Assembly: GCA_032209605.1 (NCBI GenBank)
Contig: JASFXZ010000001.1
Coordinates: forward strand, 38,816,619-38,880,618
Direction of reading: 5' to 3'
Length of the DNA stretch: 64,000 bases
Source of the DNA: Mactromeris polynyma
Lineage: Eukaryota; Mollusca; Bivalvia; Venerida; Mactridae
Below the pieces are notes generated by a model. It was not told the origin of the DNA. It worked only from the letters and a program-made list of their open reading frames with translations, and did no database searches. How positions within the stretch are numbered: position 1 is the first letter of the stretch; every line of letters begins with the position of its first letter. The position numbers were made by a program, and so were the translations under genes. This document shows, piece after piece, positions 21,300 through 35,800 of this stretch.

Positions 21300-24200
21300 A
21301 TTTTGCCAAATGACCATATCACAGTATATGTAAAACGATTAAGCTTAGCATAGCAAAACGTTCAGAACAGTGACCAGGCGCCCACGATTCGACAGCCACG
21401 TCTCCTTTTAAGAATTTAAGTAGCATCTAGGCTATTTAAGCATACAGTAATTAATTACTGAGGCAATGTTCCGTAGTTGGTGCAAGTTGACTTCGACACC
21501 AAATGTGCGCAACTATTGAGGATGTGCGTCATATTCCCCGCGGTTTTGCCGTCTGCTGAAATTAAACATTATTTATTTATAGAATAGAACAAATATATCA
21601 ATCTTAGTAACAGGATATGTGACACTAATAATCGTGATGAAATAATATAAAATACTATTTAGTTTCAACATCCATTCGTCACGTTTAAATAATTAAATTT
21701 GTCATACTTGCTAAATACTGGTTAGAGCAATCTATCAAATCAAATACTGCGATTGATGTGGTGAGGTGAATATGCCTCCATTAACAATATCTATGACAAT
21801 GCATATGGGTAAAAAAGGGGAAATATTTAATTGCAGATTAAGACGGATCGAGTATGAGTATTGTCCATGTACTGAATACATATGCTTGACAAAGATTAAA
21901 TAACAATTAACAAAAAATGTTCACTAATATTATGGTCGCCTAACGTGTTGTCGTGGTATGTCAAGACATCGTGGTTTGCATTCATAAGCACCATGATAAC
22001 AGCGGTAACACAAGGGCAGAAAAACATTAACATGCCTTGCATACCAGGGTACCCGCCTTGCATGCCAGGGTACCCGCCTTTGATGTTATACTATCAAAAA
22101 GACTATTAAAGCGAATGTCATGGTGGGACATACGTTGTTTGATACGCACGTTTACATAGTTAATCAAGTACATTAAACCTATGATGATAAATGATCATAA
22201 CATTGACGTACATACACATTTTATATACGCACACGTATTGGTTAAAACTTTTTGTTTCTTTGAATTACTCTCGAATCCGTCTCCGGAAAAAAAGCAGTAC
22301 AAATGTCTTAAGAGGAGGTGCGATCATGGTCACATTTGTTGGCTTCGAGCGTAACACCTCCCGGTTAAATGGCCGCCACTGCCGACCACTATTTATTTAA
22401 AGATGGACAATCGATAACCGTGAGTCTTATCTACCTTCATGAACATCTTTGAACAATAAATGTGTACAATCACATACACATTTAAGGAAAAAATAACAAC
22501 ATTCATAATGTGTTGTTTTTTTACCATAAAATACAGATAAAATATTGTTTTGACAAATCATTGAATAAATTTGAGCTTCACATTAAATTTTATGTTGATG
22601 AATAACATGCACTGTATGTTTTCATCTGACTAGTTGCACCACGGACATATATCATATTTGGATGTCATGACAATGGTGTTGATACAGTGGCATATTGCAC
22701 GCTGATCAGTATCCATACAAATTACATTGTTTTATTTAAAAATGATACAACCCTATTCTGCGGCTCATGATCAAAATTTGTAAATTCGAAACTTTCAACT
22801 GAATGTTTCAAATGAAACATAAATTATTCATTAATCAATTGTCAGCTTATGCCATTCGGTAATTAAAAAAAACGGATACCAAATATACTGCAGTTTTACG
22901 TAAAAAGCCAAGAATGGTGTGTACACTTTTGTTATGACGCAAGTTGGCGAAATTCTGGATCACTTTCGTTGGTTATAACGATATTTCGGTTCATTTCCTC
23001 GACCATCATTCAATTTAAAGAGGCAAAAAAGTTCTTAAATTATATAACACCGAGGCTGTTAATTGCGGTTAAGTCTTTGAGATTTCAACTTTCGGCAATT
23101 TCAGGAAATACTTTAAAATATCAATGGCAGTAATACTGGTTATATTATCACAATTATTTGTTTTCATTTTGTTTGAAAGTGATTTGAGTATTGCACACTT
23201 GGATTAATTAATGACAATGTCTTAAGATTCACAAATGGATGTAGACACAAGTAAGAAACTTTCGTAAATTCAATTCGTGTAAAAAGTTGTTCTCTTTCTG
23301 TTGATTCTTAAATTAAGCCAACTTTTTCACGCCAGGTGACAACTGCATTTCCTGTCTAAATCAGGCAGACACCTAGCTGTGTTATAAGCCTGTAACTGGT
23401 ATAAAATACAAAGTGTCAAAACCGCCTCATGTTTTTTTATGGAAGACAATCGGAAACAATAAAATCAAAATGTGCAGTTTGTGAAAAACCATAGCAGGAG
23501 GCAGTGTGGACATGTTAGACGTTTATTTTGTTTCTCTAGTGTCCGTGACATAGTACTATCAATATTACAATTTCTACAACAGTTTAAAGGGAAATAACTA
23601 ATACAAGCAAATGTCTAGTTCCAGTTACCAGTTCTAGTTACCTCCCCTTATATAATCGCTGTGTCATGGTTTATTTAGATGTATAGACGATTTAGATACT
23701 TCACAAACACATTTTTTGGGAGGTAACTCATATATCAGTGTCTAGTTGATTAGAACTGTTTCCCTTTGCCATAGATTGGTATGTCTACCTTGCTAAATTA
23801 ATGGATGTCTAGCCGATGTCATAAAGCAAACTGACTATCTGATACTTGTAACATACATTAAAACGAAATTGTTTCAAATTGCTACTCATGAACTGGTCAG
23901 TAAAATGTGACCGTTTGTTGACCTTATCAGTGTTCCCAAGTTTTCTGTCAGTACAATATTTTTCTGGAGCTACTGTAGTCCAAACAATTAGACATCCATG
24001 CTAGATCCTTTACATTTACTTTCAAAATATCATCAAAAATGAAGGTAAAACGTGAAGAATACAAATTCTTGAGTTATATTTGTAGAACTAGGGCTACTGC
24101 AACATGTAAAATCGAAGCCATTTATTGGCAAGGCAGGTTGTCTACAGAATGACTGATGTGATGCATTACGCTATGTATTGACAGTATTTCAGTTATATAC

Positions 24201-24890
24201 AGGTTAACCTAAACAGCACTGGGATGCAAACCAGTACCTATGTACATGCGTCATACATGTGTCATACATGCAACCGATAACTTCTGGACACAAACCAGAG
24301 GTGGAGGATAAAATGAATGAGATTTTCATTCTTCAAATTGTCCTGAAGAAGTTAGAACACATGCCTCGTTTGACTCTTCGGCACATTACCTTCAGATTGA
24401 AAGTCAAGCTCTCTGTACATACTTCAGTGGGTTGTTTGTTCATTAGACAGGCTACGGGTGGTATACACAAATACTAACTGCATACTAGTAAAATATTTTA
24501 CAATAATCTTACATATAGGTTGTATTAGGTAAGTCACATCATATCTGTTTTAAAGTTACCCCTCATATTAATCAAGCACTAATTTATATTTTGCCCCAGG
24601 GGTCTGATGGCTGACCATGGAGAAGTCCCAACCTAAAGCCCAGCATTTTGTCTTAAACCCCACAGTGGGAGATGGTGATTTCTGCCTTTCATGATCTATT
24701 GAAAATCCGGCCAAAGTCTATTTTCCGGGACCCAGAATCATTCGCCGTTTCAAATTCCCACTTGTTGGGAATCGTCTTCAGTATAAAGTCCTGTGCATCC
24801 CTGCCACCCCCCCCCCTATCAGACAAAACATTGATAAGTCACTCCTCAATGCCTGCTTCCTAGGTTTCTAGACAGCATTTTCAGCCTATT
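21300..24890. other. Intergenic sequence, no recognised gene
   Basis: AT-rich DNA with ORFs under 75 codons that resemble no family I know. Small features include a direct repeat of about 20 bp at 22035-22080 (TGCATACCAGGGTACCCGCC then TGCATGCCAGGGTACCCGCC) and a poly-C run near 24807. Confidence 0.5.
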
Positions 24891-24892
24891 TC

Positions 24893-24980
24893 ATTATGTG
24901 AAGATCGTGGGGAGATTCAAACCCACGACTTCTGGATCAAGAGACAAGCACTCCACCAACCACTCTGCCTCCCTTAATGA
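24893..24980 (-). mobile_element. tRNA-like SINE head, reverse orientation
   Basis: The minus strand reads GGAGGCAGAGTGGTTGGTGG and later GTCGTGGGTTTGAATCTCCC, spaced like A and B boxes of a tRNA. The acceptor stem does not pair well, so a tRNA-derived SINE is more likely than a tRNA gene. Confidence 0.6.
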
Positions 24981-24999
24981 ACAATACACGGGCATAAGT

Positions 25000-26880
25000 T
25001 CAGCAGATTTTAATTTGTCATCTGATAAAGCAATGATATAGATATAAAAGATCAAACAAACATTACATACACACACGCCATGATCATAAGCATATACCCA
25101 CCAACTTTTCTAAAGTCTCTAAGTAATTATAGGCAAGCATTCTGAAACATTAGGCATGATACTGACAGACTTTCATCAATTAATTTTCACTGTTAATTCT
25201 GTTATCAGAAATAATACTCAATACAATCAAGAAATGCAGAGTAACCTCCGCAGAGAAACATCATTTGAGAGAAGGATTATGCTGTAACAGGGAACATCAC
25301 ATTCACAACACAATGTCTCTCCACACAGATCCCAAGGAGTTGATGAGGTGAACGGGCAAACATCTAGAAGGCAATGTTGCAAATTTTAACTGTTGGGAAG
25401 ACAGTGCTGATCTATAGATGTTAAATTCACACTAAATTTAACGAAGAAAAAAACCAATAATGTTGTTGAATAGAGTAAGCTGCCTAAGACAGGACCACCC
25501 TGGAGGAGTTGTACTGAATTTCTTGTCTCACAACTTTCCTCCGATCTCTGTTAGGCGGTAGTGGAAGCTTAAAGTGAATCTATATTTGTAATGCCAAACT
25601 TAAATGAATATAAGCATTGAAATCGAACTATAACATATTTAGAATACCATTCATAAAAGAAATAACAATGTATGGAGTAGTTTAGCTTTATCAGGTTCAT
25701 CAACATTTGTAAATAAATAAGGACAGTTATACAGTAATAGTCATCCTTCCTCAGACCAATTAGACTAAGAATTGTTACTGGTGTGTGAAACATAAACAAA
25801 CAACCTTAGATGTAAATTGAACTGAATATTTTGTGCCCATGTAAACAACGAACTAACAATGAATTAGTTCAATATTGAACGATCTGCACATCTTTTTAGA
25901 TAAGTTATTCTGAGATTTTTCCTTAAACGGAGTAAGGTATTTAATTAAAGACTATATTCTAAAATCACAGTTAAAAACAATTATGCAGTTTTGTTGGGAT
26001 GCCCGTCTATTATCTTCAAGCTGTTTTGAACAGTACATGAATACTTAGGGCTTTTTTGCAAGAAATTCAGTTAATTTGCATTTTAACTTCTTTCAATTAT
26101 AAAAAAAAATCATAACAATGACATTGACCACAATCATTTTGTACCAATATAAACAGGCTGAAAGACTGAATCACATTCAAATTCTGTTATAAACATGAAC
26201 TTTCCACTAGGGGAGCTTCGACTTCATCTATTCTGACCCAGATATCAAGTAAATCGTGTCAACTTCAGATCATTCAATTAGAAGCTATTCTAATAAATTT
26301 AGTAACAATTTGATAAAAAGAAAAATTAAATAATTTAAGATTATATTGAATTAATGATCCTGTAAGGAAACTGTTTACAGTGCCAGACACAGATACCATT
26401 AACACTTGTCCAAACAATAAGGAGTCATCAGCTGTCATCTGGCATCAACTGTAGAATAGTTTCCCCCAGGAATCCACACATGATTCCTAACCTTGACTCT
26501 GTCTGAAAATGATTCCCATCACAGGACTAAGCAAGTTTCACTCCATGAGCCTAGCGTGAAAACAGACTCAATACAATGTACCCCTACATTTAGATCATGA
26601 CAGAAAATCTAAAAATGGCTACCCCAACCGATCCTAATTTAAAAATAAGCCATAAGTCATGAAATGGTTCCAAAACCAAATGATTCCTATACGGAGAACA
26701 AGACATAAAATGGTTCCCCCACAAATATCCAGATTGAAAAATGGTTTCCATTTAACTATATGGAAAGCAACTGGTTCCCCTTCCAGAGGGGTATATATAA
26801 CTGAAAGTCATAGTTTAACTACTATCACAAGTGTATTTTGAATCACATGATTATTTCAGTCAATCCAACAAACATTTTGC
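25000..26880. other. Intergenic or 3' flank of the TRIP4 gene, no other gene seen
   Basis: AT-rich DNA beyond the stop codon of the TRIP4 orthologue. It probably includes its 3' untranslated region near 26880, but I could not fix a polyadenylation site. Between about 26470 and 26790 there is a loose repetition of TGGTTCC- and ATGATTCC-like words. Confidence 0.5.
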
Positions 26881-26881
26881 A

Positions 26882-29800
26882 CTATCTCAATCCTTTCTTT
26901 GCTGCAGCATGTATATGGCCTTCTAGTTTATCTGAAATGCAAAAATTAATTCATATATGAAATGACGTTCATACAAAATAAAAATAAATGTTACATTCAC
27001 TTTTTAACAAATACAAATGTACATGTACCTATAAATAGATATCAGACGCTGGTCTTACACATCGTTTTTCAGGAAAGTTCAGTGAAAAACGTATAAAACA
27101 TTAAACATCAAAATTTGCATGCTTGATATGGGAAAATCTAGAAACTGAACACAGTCGTAAAGAATGCAAAGACATAATAAGTTGTCTTCATTCAATTGTC
27201 GTAAGTATACATCATCAGAGCTTCAAACCTCTAGATTGGTAGATAGAGTCCTCTTTTGACTGTGCTAACCAGACTGTGCAGCTAGATGATGTACATACAA
27301 TAAATAAATCCAATATCTGCTCTGTTCCAATCTGATTGAATTTAAACTTTAATTTAGTTTAAACTTATTTATTTTCCATCAATTGTGAAACAAGTTCTTT
27401 CAACTTACTAGAATCACTCTCGATGACTGCTTCCTGGATTACTAACCAGTACATGTACTGGCGCTTAGATTAGGAATTGTAAGTTTGCAATCAAGCTCCA
27501 CCCCACAAGGCTTGAACTCACAACCATCAGATCAGGAGTCAGGGGCTGTACCCCTCCACCACTACCCCTGTGGTTTAGGTTAGATCATACATGTACTTAC
27601 AAACATTACTTACATATTTTGTGTTTTCCTTTGATTTGAAATTTAACGACTAATTCTCGAGGATTTTCACAAATGAACACAAACGGCGAGCCTGATTCTC
27701 CCTCAGGGAACTGAAAAATACACACAGACATTAACGATAGAGGTATTCTAGAATTTGTTATACCTGTTTTTTTCAAGGGTACAAACTTTAAAGGTACAGA
27801 GTAGAGTCTGAAATCTTAAGTCTACAAAATAAATAAATCAGGCTGCTGCCAATACAGTACGGACAGCAATATATTGTATTTCATTGCAAGAATTTCACTA
27901 AAATTGTTTATGTACGCTACCATTTAGCATTGTAATCAATACTTAAATGTAATTGAGTCTACCGCAAGCTTAAATCCAGTGGGTGGGGTATGGTCCAGAC
28001 CATAGTTTTATCAAACAGTTTTAAATCTATATACAGCGTTAAAAGTAAAATATTTTGCATGCATTATGAAGAACTTAATGCAAAATATCAACATGACTAC
28101 CTATATTAATCAAATTGAACCGTGAGCACTGACGTTACCTATAAAGTCTAAGTCTTGAGTTTCAGACTTATATTGTTTATGAATAAGGCCCCAGCTATTC
28201 AGGGAGCGATTTCCCGATTTGCCTTCTGGAAAGGTTCCAACATTTGAAACATTTATGTTTTTCTAGGCCTTTAACTGAATACACACCTTCTCCTGATAGA
28301 CGTCCTGTGAAAGACAATCAACAACATCTGCACATCCTAATAAACATCCAACTGGATAATGACCAGGAAAATTTAGACCAGCATCTGAAATACAGATGTA
28401 TGGTAAACATAAATACACTACAAATGTATCTAGGCCATAATACAAAAAAAATGTTTATATGGTATAACCCTACCTACCCATAAGAATGGGAAAATTTAAA
28501 GGCAATAAGCTGAAGTGTTCTCCTTACAAAAACATGGAAATTTAAACAGTGATGCGAACTATGAGGTGTGAAAAAAAGAGGAAAAATTTTGCCGGGGATC
28601 AAAGGGGCAGTTTTTTTCTATTTATGTCTATCTCAAAAATGGTCCCAGATCCGCAGAAAATTCACATCCCTGTACGGTACGGACAAACCTAGATAAGAAG
28701 AACATTGATCATCTCTCCTTCCAAAGACCAATTTCCTGGTATATAAACAAGCCTCAAACGACTTTGCTTATCTTTCCATTACACAAATACCCGTACTTAA
28801 AAATCTGTGTGTACAGACCACCTTTTCAATACCACCATATATATCTGTATAAAGGGTGGTATTTACACACAGGCTTGACTGTATACATTGTAGAAGTTGA
28901 ATAATTTTACCTACTTTTATATAACATTTTATACATTTTTTCCATATCTGAGATTTCAGCTGGATCGGGAGTTTTGGCTGTCGCGGCAATCCACAATCTT
29001 CCCCTATGTGCTGTATACCACGATCTCCCTTCATGTCTGTAAAATAATACAATGTAACTGATTGCATACAGGGTGAGAATCCTTATTGACAAAAAGAGAA
29101 ACTCTTCATAAATTAGAGGAAACCCACCTCTCTGTTATTACACATCTGACCTATTGTCAACGGGACAACTTTTATGTTGCATATATGTTGTTCAAAATCG
29201 ACAAATCTCACTTCTGCTATAGAACAGTGAGTGTTTTCAACATTTTCTGAAATATGCTAAGACTAGATGTGTCCATACAACACAAATGCCCCAGCTATTG
29301 TATTTTCAAGCATTATTGATAGGAAACCAATTTTTGAAATTGAAAAAGGGTCATAACTCCTTCAAAGATTCAGTGAATAGTGACCAAAATTGAACTTGTC
29401 CTGTAAATTATTATCCTATGCATATGTACCCAATATGAATTTAATATATCCATCCTTACAAGAGTTACTATTCGAAAACCAAACTTTTACATAAAACAGA
29501 CGCACAGATGAACAGACAGACAGCCTCTTTGCCATTCTCTAAATGGTGGGGCATAAAAATGTAAAGGAGCATATGGACATACCAATGATAGATGACCAGG
29601 AAGACAGGAAGAGTAATGTCAATCTGGCCACCAAACATTGTTTTGGTAGAGTTGGTACCGTAAAATCACTTATACTGTCATTTCTTCTGCATTTACAAGT
29701 AATATCTCCTCCCATCCATCATTCTTAAATATATCTTATCCGCTGGAGTGAAATTTTATTTCATAATGTCACAACAATTTTACTGTATCTTTGAAGTGAA

Positions 29801-32800
29801 GTGGTATTATTTACTTCAACTTCTCTATTGCCACATCATGAGAAGAAGAAAAAATATTTTTTACAAAATTTAACGACAGCAGCAAAAATTAAAATTTCAG
29901 AAATCTGTATCAGAGCAGGAATAATGAGAAAGCTTACATTTTAATTCCTGCAATAAGAAGGGAAGCCCACGGTTGATGCATGCTCATACACATGCCATCA
30001 TCCGACATTTCCTGTAACTCACGATCTTGTATCCGATGAGAGGGTCGTACAGTAGAACCTCTATGACTAGTGGGTTGGGCTTCTTGTTTTTTTGATGCAC
30101 CTTGAGGAACAAACTGAAAAACACAACAAACTGGCATAATAATGGAAAATTTAAAATAAGCAGAATTTTTACATAGAAGGGGTTCATGGGGAATGTGCAT
30201 GTTGTAATGTTCATTGCATTTATTTCAGAAACAGCTCCTACAGACCTAAAATCTGCGGCATTCTGCGAATATGCCTAGAAATATCTTGCCTAAACATTAC
30301 CTAGCTCATCACTTAACATGGGTAAGTCATGGCAGCAATAGAGAGGCAGATAAGTGAGCACAGGCATGAAGTCTGGGGTCAGAATTCACCAAGTATATTA
30401 GCTATAAATATTGTCATGGAAAGTGCTATGCTTGATTCCTATTTGTGGCAGTCGGAGTCCCTTGTTTTGACATCAAGAATGAATTAATAAATTCAAAATA
30501 TTTTCTTCACAATTTTAGTTTTATATTATGAGTACTTTTTAATGATTCTTAAATTGATTGATACTTTAATATCAATGCAGAGACTAGCCTATTGTCAGAC
30601 AAAAAGATCAGCCACACACCTTTGGTGCTTGTATATGTATAGTGGGGTTGACTAGATAATCGTCAGCTTGTGATTGTTTACCATCACCATGGCTATCGGA
30701 ACCCTTTGTCTTCTTGGGCCGGGCACCAAAATTAACCATCTGTACAACTTCATCGTTTACGTTATACATGTTAACAGAGGACGATGGATCTTCTTCGACT
30801 ATTTGACGCCCTGCAAAGTCTAATGTTATTTTTCTATCCTTTCTGGAGGCGTGTCTCACTGCACGTAACTCCTCCTCTCGTTTCCGTAGTAATTCCCGCT
30901 CAGCAGTACTCAACCATTGATTTGAATCCGTTGAAAAATAGTCTGACTCATCATCAATCACCTGGGTTCTTCTCACACTGAATAAATATGAAATATTTGA
31001 TACAGGGATACGTCAACTTAGACACTTGTAATTTTACTAAAACTACCATTCCCAAAAGATTTGCCAACAAATCAGGTCTGCGCTACCCCCAAGTTTTCGC
31101 ACTGAATGGTCACGAAACTATACACAAGTCTAGACTTTGAACTCTTGATCTGTCTAAAGCATGTTAAAACATTCACCTCATGCTGTAATCTACTTCTGAA
31201 TATAACAGTAACTGTCAATGTCTCCGATTGGCTTCTAGCTGATACATTGAGATGTACAATATGACCGACAACTAATTGAAGAAACGGAAATGTTACAAAT
31301 TATTACACAACATAAAACAAGACATTCCCGAAATAAATCATACATGTTTAGTTTGACCCTTAAAACACCAATCATCAGAGTTTAACTCCTGGTACCCTTA
31401 AGCCAGAATGAAGATTTTACAAAAATTCTGTGAAAACTCCATGCTCCCCTCATAGGGCTCTGCCAGTTCCCTACAAAACCAGGGACATTCTTGACCAGCA
31501 ACAAAATGGAAAGATAACTAAAAGAATTCATATTGAAAGACTTGTTTACCTGGTTCTATCATATTCTAACAATTTTTCTTTGTGTTTTTCAGCTTGCATG
31601 TATTCCTCTTTCGTTTTTGTTCGACTCTGAGGTAGATAATCTCGATCCCCGTTCATTGTATGGCCCCCTAGCAGTGTCGTAGGAGTGTCCTTCATTAATG
31701 ATTGGCGTAACTTATCGCTCTTCTTGGAGCCTCTAGACAAAATTTCCTCTTGCTCGCTTGTACAAACCTTAATATTTGAAATTACATGTAAAAAGCATTT
31801 TTTCAAGGGAGATAACAATTACAGAAACATGTCCTTTCTATGTTTTGTATTTTTATTTTCTGAATGCAACTAAATGCCAAGATACTAATTATGAGGTAGG
31901 TATATGTATATAATTTGATAAAACTGCCATTTATAGTTTTCAATATACTTGGCTTAAATCAAAGAAGACATTTTCAGCGGAAAGTGATGGTTATATTACA
32001 AAGACAAACTGATCACCACATATATTACCATTTTAATGCATGTTGATTGTTTCTAGACAGTCATCAATAATGACAATTTCAGGGGTTCCATTTGACCCTA
32101 GCGTTGACCATTTAACCCCTGTAATTTCCAAAAAGGCACATTTATGGGTCATCTTTTCCCTAAATTGTAAGTAATTTGGCTATAAAATAGCAACATCTAG
32201 TCAAAAATTATCAAAATGACCCTTGACCACCTTATGGAACGCCTGGCTTATATAACTTATTCAAGGCAATATCTAGGTAAATTTTTAATAATTTAAGTGA
32301 GTTTGAACACAAATACACAAGTATATGTTTAAACCTACCAGATTGCCACAATACAAGCAAGGACCAGAGCCTTCCTGTTCACAAACAATCCTGCCACATT
32401 TTGTACAATTGTTGATCAAACTATGCTTGGCTGCCTGACATTCACAAACATGACGACCTATAAATAATCAACATGTCAGGGTACATTACATAAATACACT
32501 GTAATAAACAGAATTTTACATTGTAGGAATGACTGCTGACACAATGGCTAGGAAAGTATATTTGCTTATTTTTCCACAGTACATTTGTTACATAACTGTG
32601 GATGTCAATTGACCGAGTGTTCCTACTAGATTACCAACCAGCACTCCCTTGTTCTCCAGTGAGTACCCAACAACTTTCCCATAGGAATTACAGGTAAAAT
32701 AGATGAATGGAAAACAAATAACATTAACAATGCAAGCTTTTAACTGATAGGTAGAATTACAGCCATTGCTTAGTCACTTGTCTTTTTACTCACATAAAAA

Positions 32801-35800
32801 AGAATTGATAATTTACTCGCATAAAAAGAACTGTTTCTTTTACTCATACAAAAAGAATTGAACACAAATTTTGCAAACGGGATGTAACAGAGTGGTATAA
32901 GTATTATTTTTTGGCCTCATGTTTAATGATCTTATATAATAAATGTTTTAAGAAATATTATTCAAAGAAAATAAGTAAACAATTGAATAATAATTGATAG
33001 AAATATTGTTTACTTGACATTTTATGCTCTGAACTGTTAAATGAATACGTGGTACATTCTACACTGTGATAACTTTATCAATGAATCAACTGTTAAAATA
33101 TCATACCTGGCAACTGCACAATAGACTTTGATTGACCTTCTTTACTGTATAAAGGAACAAATTTCTGCTTTTTCTTTACTTCTTTTTCTTTGGAATTTGT
33201 TTTCTCAGGGTAAGGAATCACAGGAACACTCGTTTCTTCTCCCGGTAAAATCTGCAGTGTGCGTTAAAATGCTCAAATACAGAGTTAAATCTGTTGAAAT
33301 CATAGAATCATACAGAATACTTAGTTCAGAAAAAGAAAATCAACTGAAAATAGTTATAGTCACACCTTTATTGTTAGTTGCTGATGCCACAAATTAATTA
33401 CAGACCGAATATGAGGAGACATTATGTTGTATTATCTGTGTATCCATAAACCTCTCTACGCATGCTCAGATATACTATTTACTCTTGTACAGGTACACTG
33501 CTAGGGCAGTCTTAATAAAATCATAGAACTGTATACATATGCTTTGTAGTTTATCATCACACACACACAAAACGCAACACATTAGACTTACACCTCTACT
33601 GGAATTAGCCAGCAAGTTGACAGGAGCAGGTTTTCTTTCTTTCAGCACGTTGGAACCTCTCTTTTTCTCTTTACGAGCAATAAAATTCTCTTCCTCATTA
33701 GATTTCTTGTATACCTTATAAGTAAATATATAAAGAAAATGGTATAACTTTAGTAACTAATTTTCATGTTTATATCTATTAATAGCAGTAACACAGTCAT
33801 AGCTAGATAACGAAAGAGCATCATATATAATAATATGATCCTATGAGGATTTTTATACTTTTTCATTAAGCAAATAATTGAAGTAGGATACTCAATAATG
33901 TAATTATTACTAGTATACAAATTGAAAAATTGTCATCATACAGGTATTTAACAGTAAGCAGTATAATGTCATGAATTGCAGGTCTTGTCTTGATTTTTAT
34001 ATTTATATTCGGATATGACAATAATGTTTTTTAAGTTATTACTTTATCTAATTCATCTGGACCCTCCCTTTTGATTTATCTTGAAAAGTTGTCAATTGAT
34101 TACAAAATGACAATGTTAGTACTGGGCTGCGTTCAGTTAAGACTAACAGTTGCTCAAGTTTTGTTTTGTATCCCTGGCCCACCGTATCACATTGACTGCA
34201 CACAGGGAACCAAATTGCAAAAAGTCACAAAACGTGAGCCACAAATACCTTTACTGAACGCAGGGCTGGTTCTACAAACAAGATGAACCGACCTCATATA
34301 TTAATGAAATAGTGTAGGACAAAATACTGAACATCATGAGCCAAACAAATACCTGTACATTCTCAGGGAAACTCTTATTGGTGTCATTGTAGACCCTCCA
34401 TCGTACAACAAGTTCATCAATAAAGTGCAGGTTTCTATCTTCTGATCCATCGAGCAACTCTAGCATATATTCTCGAAGTTCATCACCAGTTTCAATGCTT
34501 AGAATATACCTGTAATACACAGAATAGTTCTACGATAATAATGTAAAGGATAAAATCAGAACACTCCCATACTATACTGCCACCAAAGTCAGGCCACTGA
34601 TGCTGTGCTCTGTGGATAGAGAATAAACAATCAATCATCAATAATCAGACTGTTTGTGTTAACATGATACTTCCTAGTCTTATGCTTTTGTATAGATATT
34701 TACAAAAATCTACTGCTTAATGTGATACATATATTTATTATTTATGCAGTAACATTGCACTATGTTCCAGTCTTAAAAGAATAAATCAACAAATGTCCTT
34801 TCACAATTCTCATTCACAAAAAATCTTAATTAAAAAAATTACAGTAAATTCTTCGCTGCTGCATTATTATAAACACTAATCACGTGACTATAGTTTTACT
34901 ATGATAAAATTGATGCAGTAGACTGAATTCAGATTTTTTTATAAACTGATCTTTGCATCATATTGCATGGTTATTTGCATATATTTTGTTATTTCCCCCC
35001 AACTGATAGATAGCAATGGAATATGCATCAGTGGCAAGTGTATTGTTCATGGATAAAGCTTAGTAGTACAACTCGTAATTAAATACATAATTAATCGCTA
35101 CAACCAAGTACTCAATAGCTTTAAGGCAGGACTGGCTACTTTGAACAAAACAACACATGACATGTTTTTTTTTAGATGTATGAAAATTGAAATGCATAAA
35201 ATTCTCAATGACTGATATTTTAATGACTTCCAATGACCAGACATGAACATTTGTCTAGGTAAGTAGAATAAGAATGTTCACTGTGTTATAATATAAAAAT
35301 AAATAGAGCAATAGCTAGAAGTAGAACTTCATGTCCCAGTTATTCCCTCAACTTTATAAATTGAGAGTCATCGTGACCATGTTTTCACAGTGTTTTCCCT
35401 CAACTTTATAAATTGAGTCATCGTGACCATGTTTTCACAGTGTTTTCCCTCAACTTTATAAATTGAGAGTCATCGTGACCATGTTTTCACAGTGTTTTCC
35501 CTCAACTTTATAAATTGAGAGTCATCGTGACCATGTTTTCACAGTGTTTTCCCTCAACTTTATAAATTGAGAGTCATCGTGACCTTGTTTTCATATCAGA
35601 GGGTCATGTCCAAATATTGGGGGGTTCATGCAGGATTACTTGTATGGTTGGATAAATCATTATTTTATTGATATATTGATTATAAATGAATCACTGATTA
35701 CTATTTGTCATAATGGTAATAAAATAAAGTGAAAAAGTCTACTAATTTTAAAGTATGCTCTGCAAAATGTGATTACAACCGTGTGATTCACTTAAATTTT

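Noticed and set aside
24893..24980. Possible tRNA gene
   Set aside because: A and B boxes are present, but the acceptor stem does not pair; better read as a SINE head. The same applies to 7040-7110 and 60975-61050.
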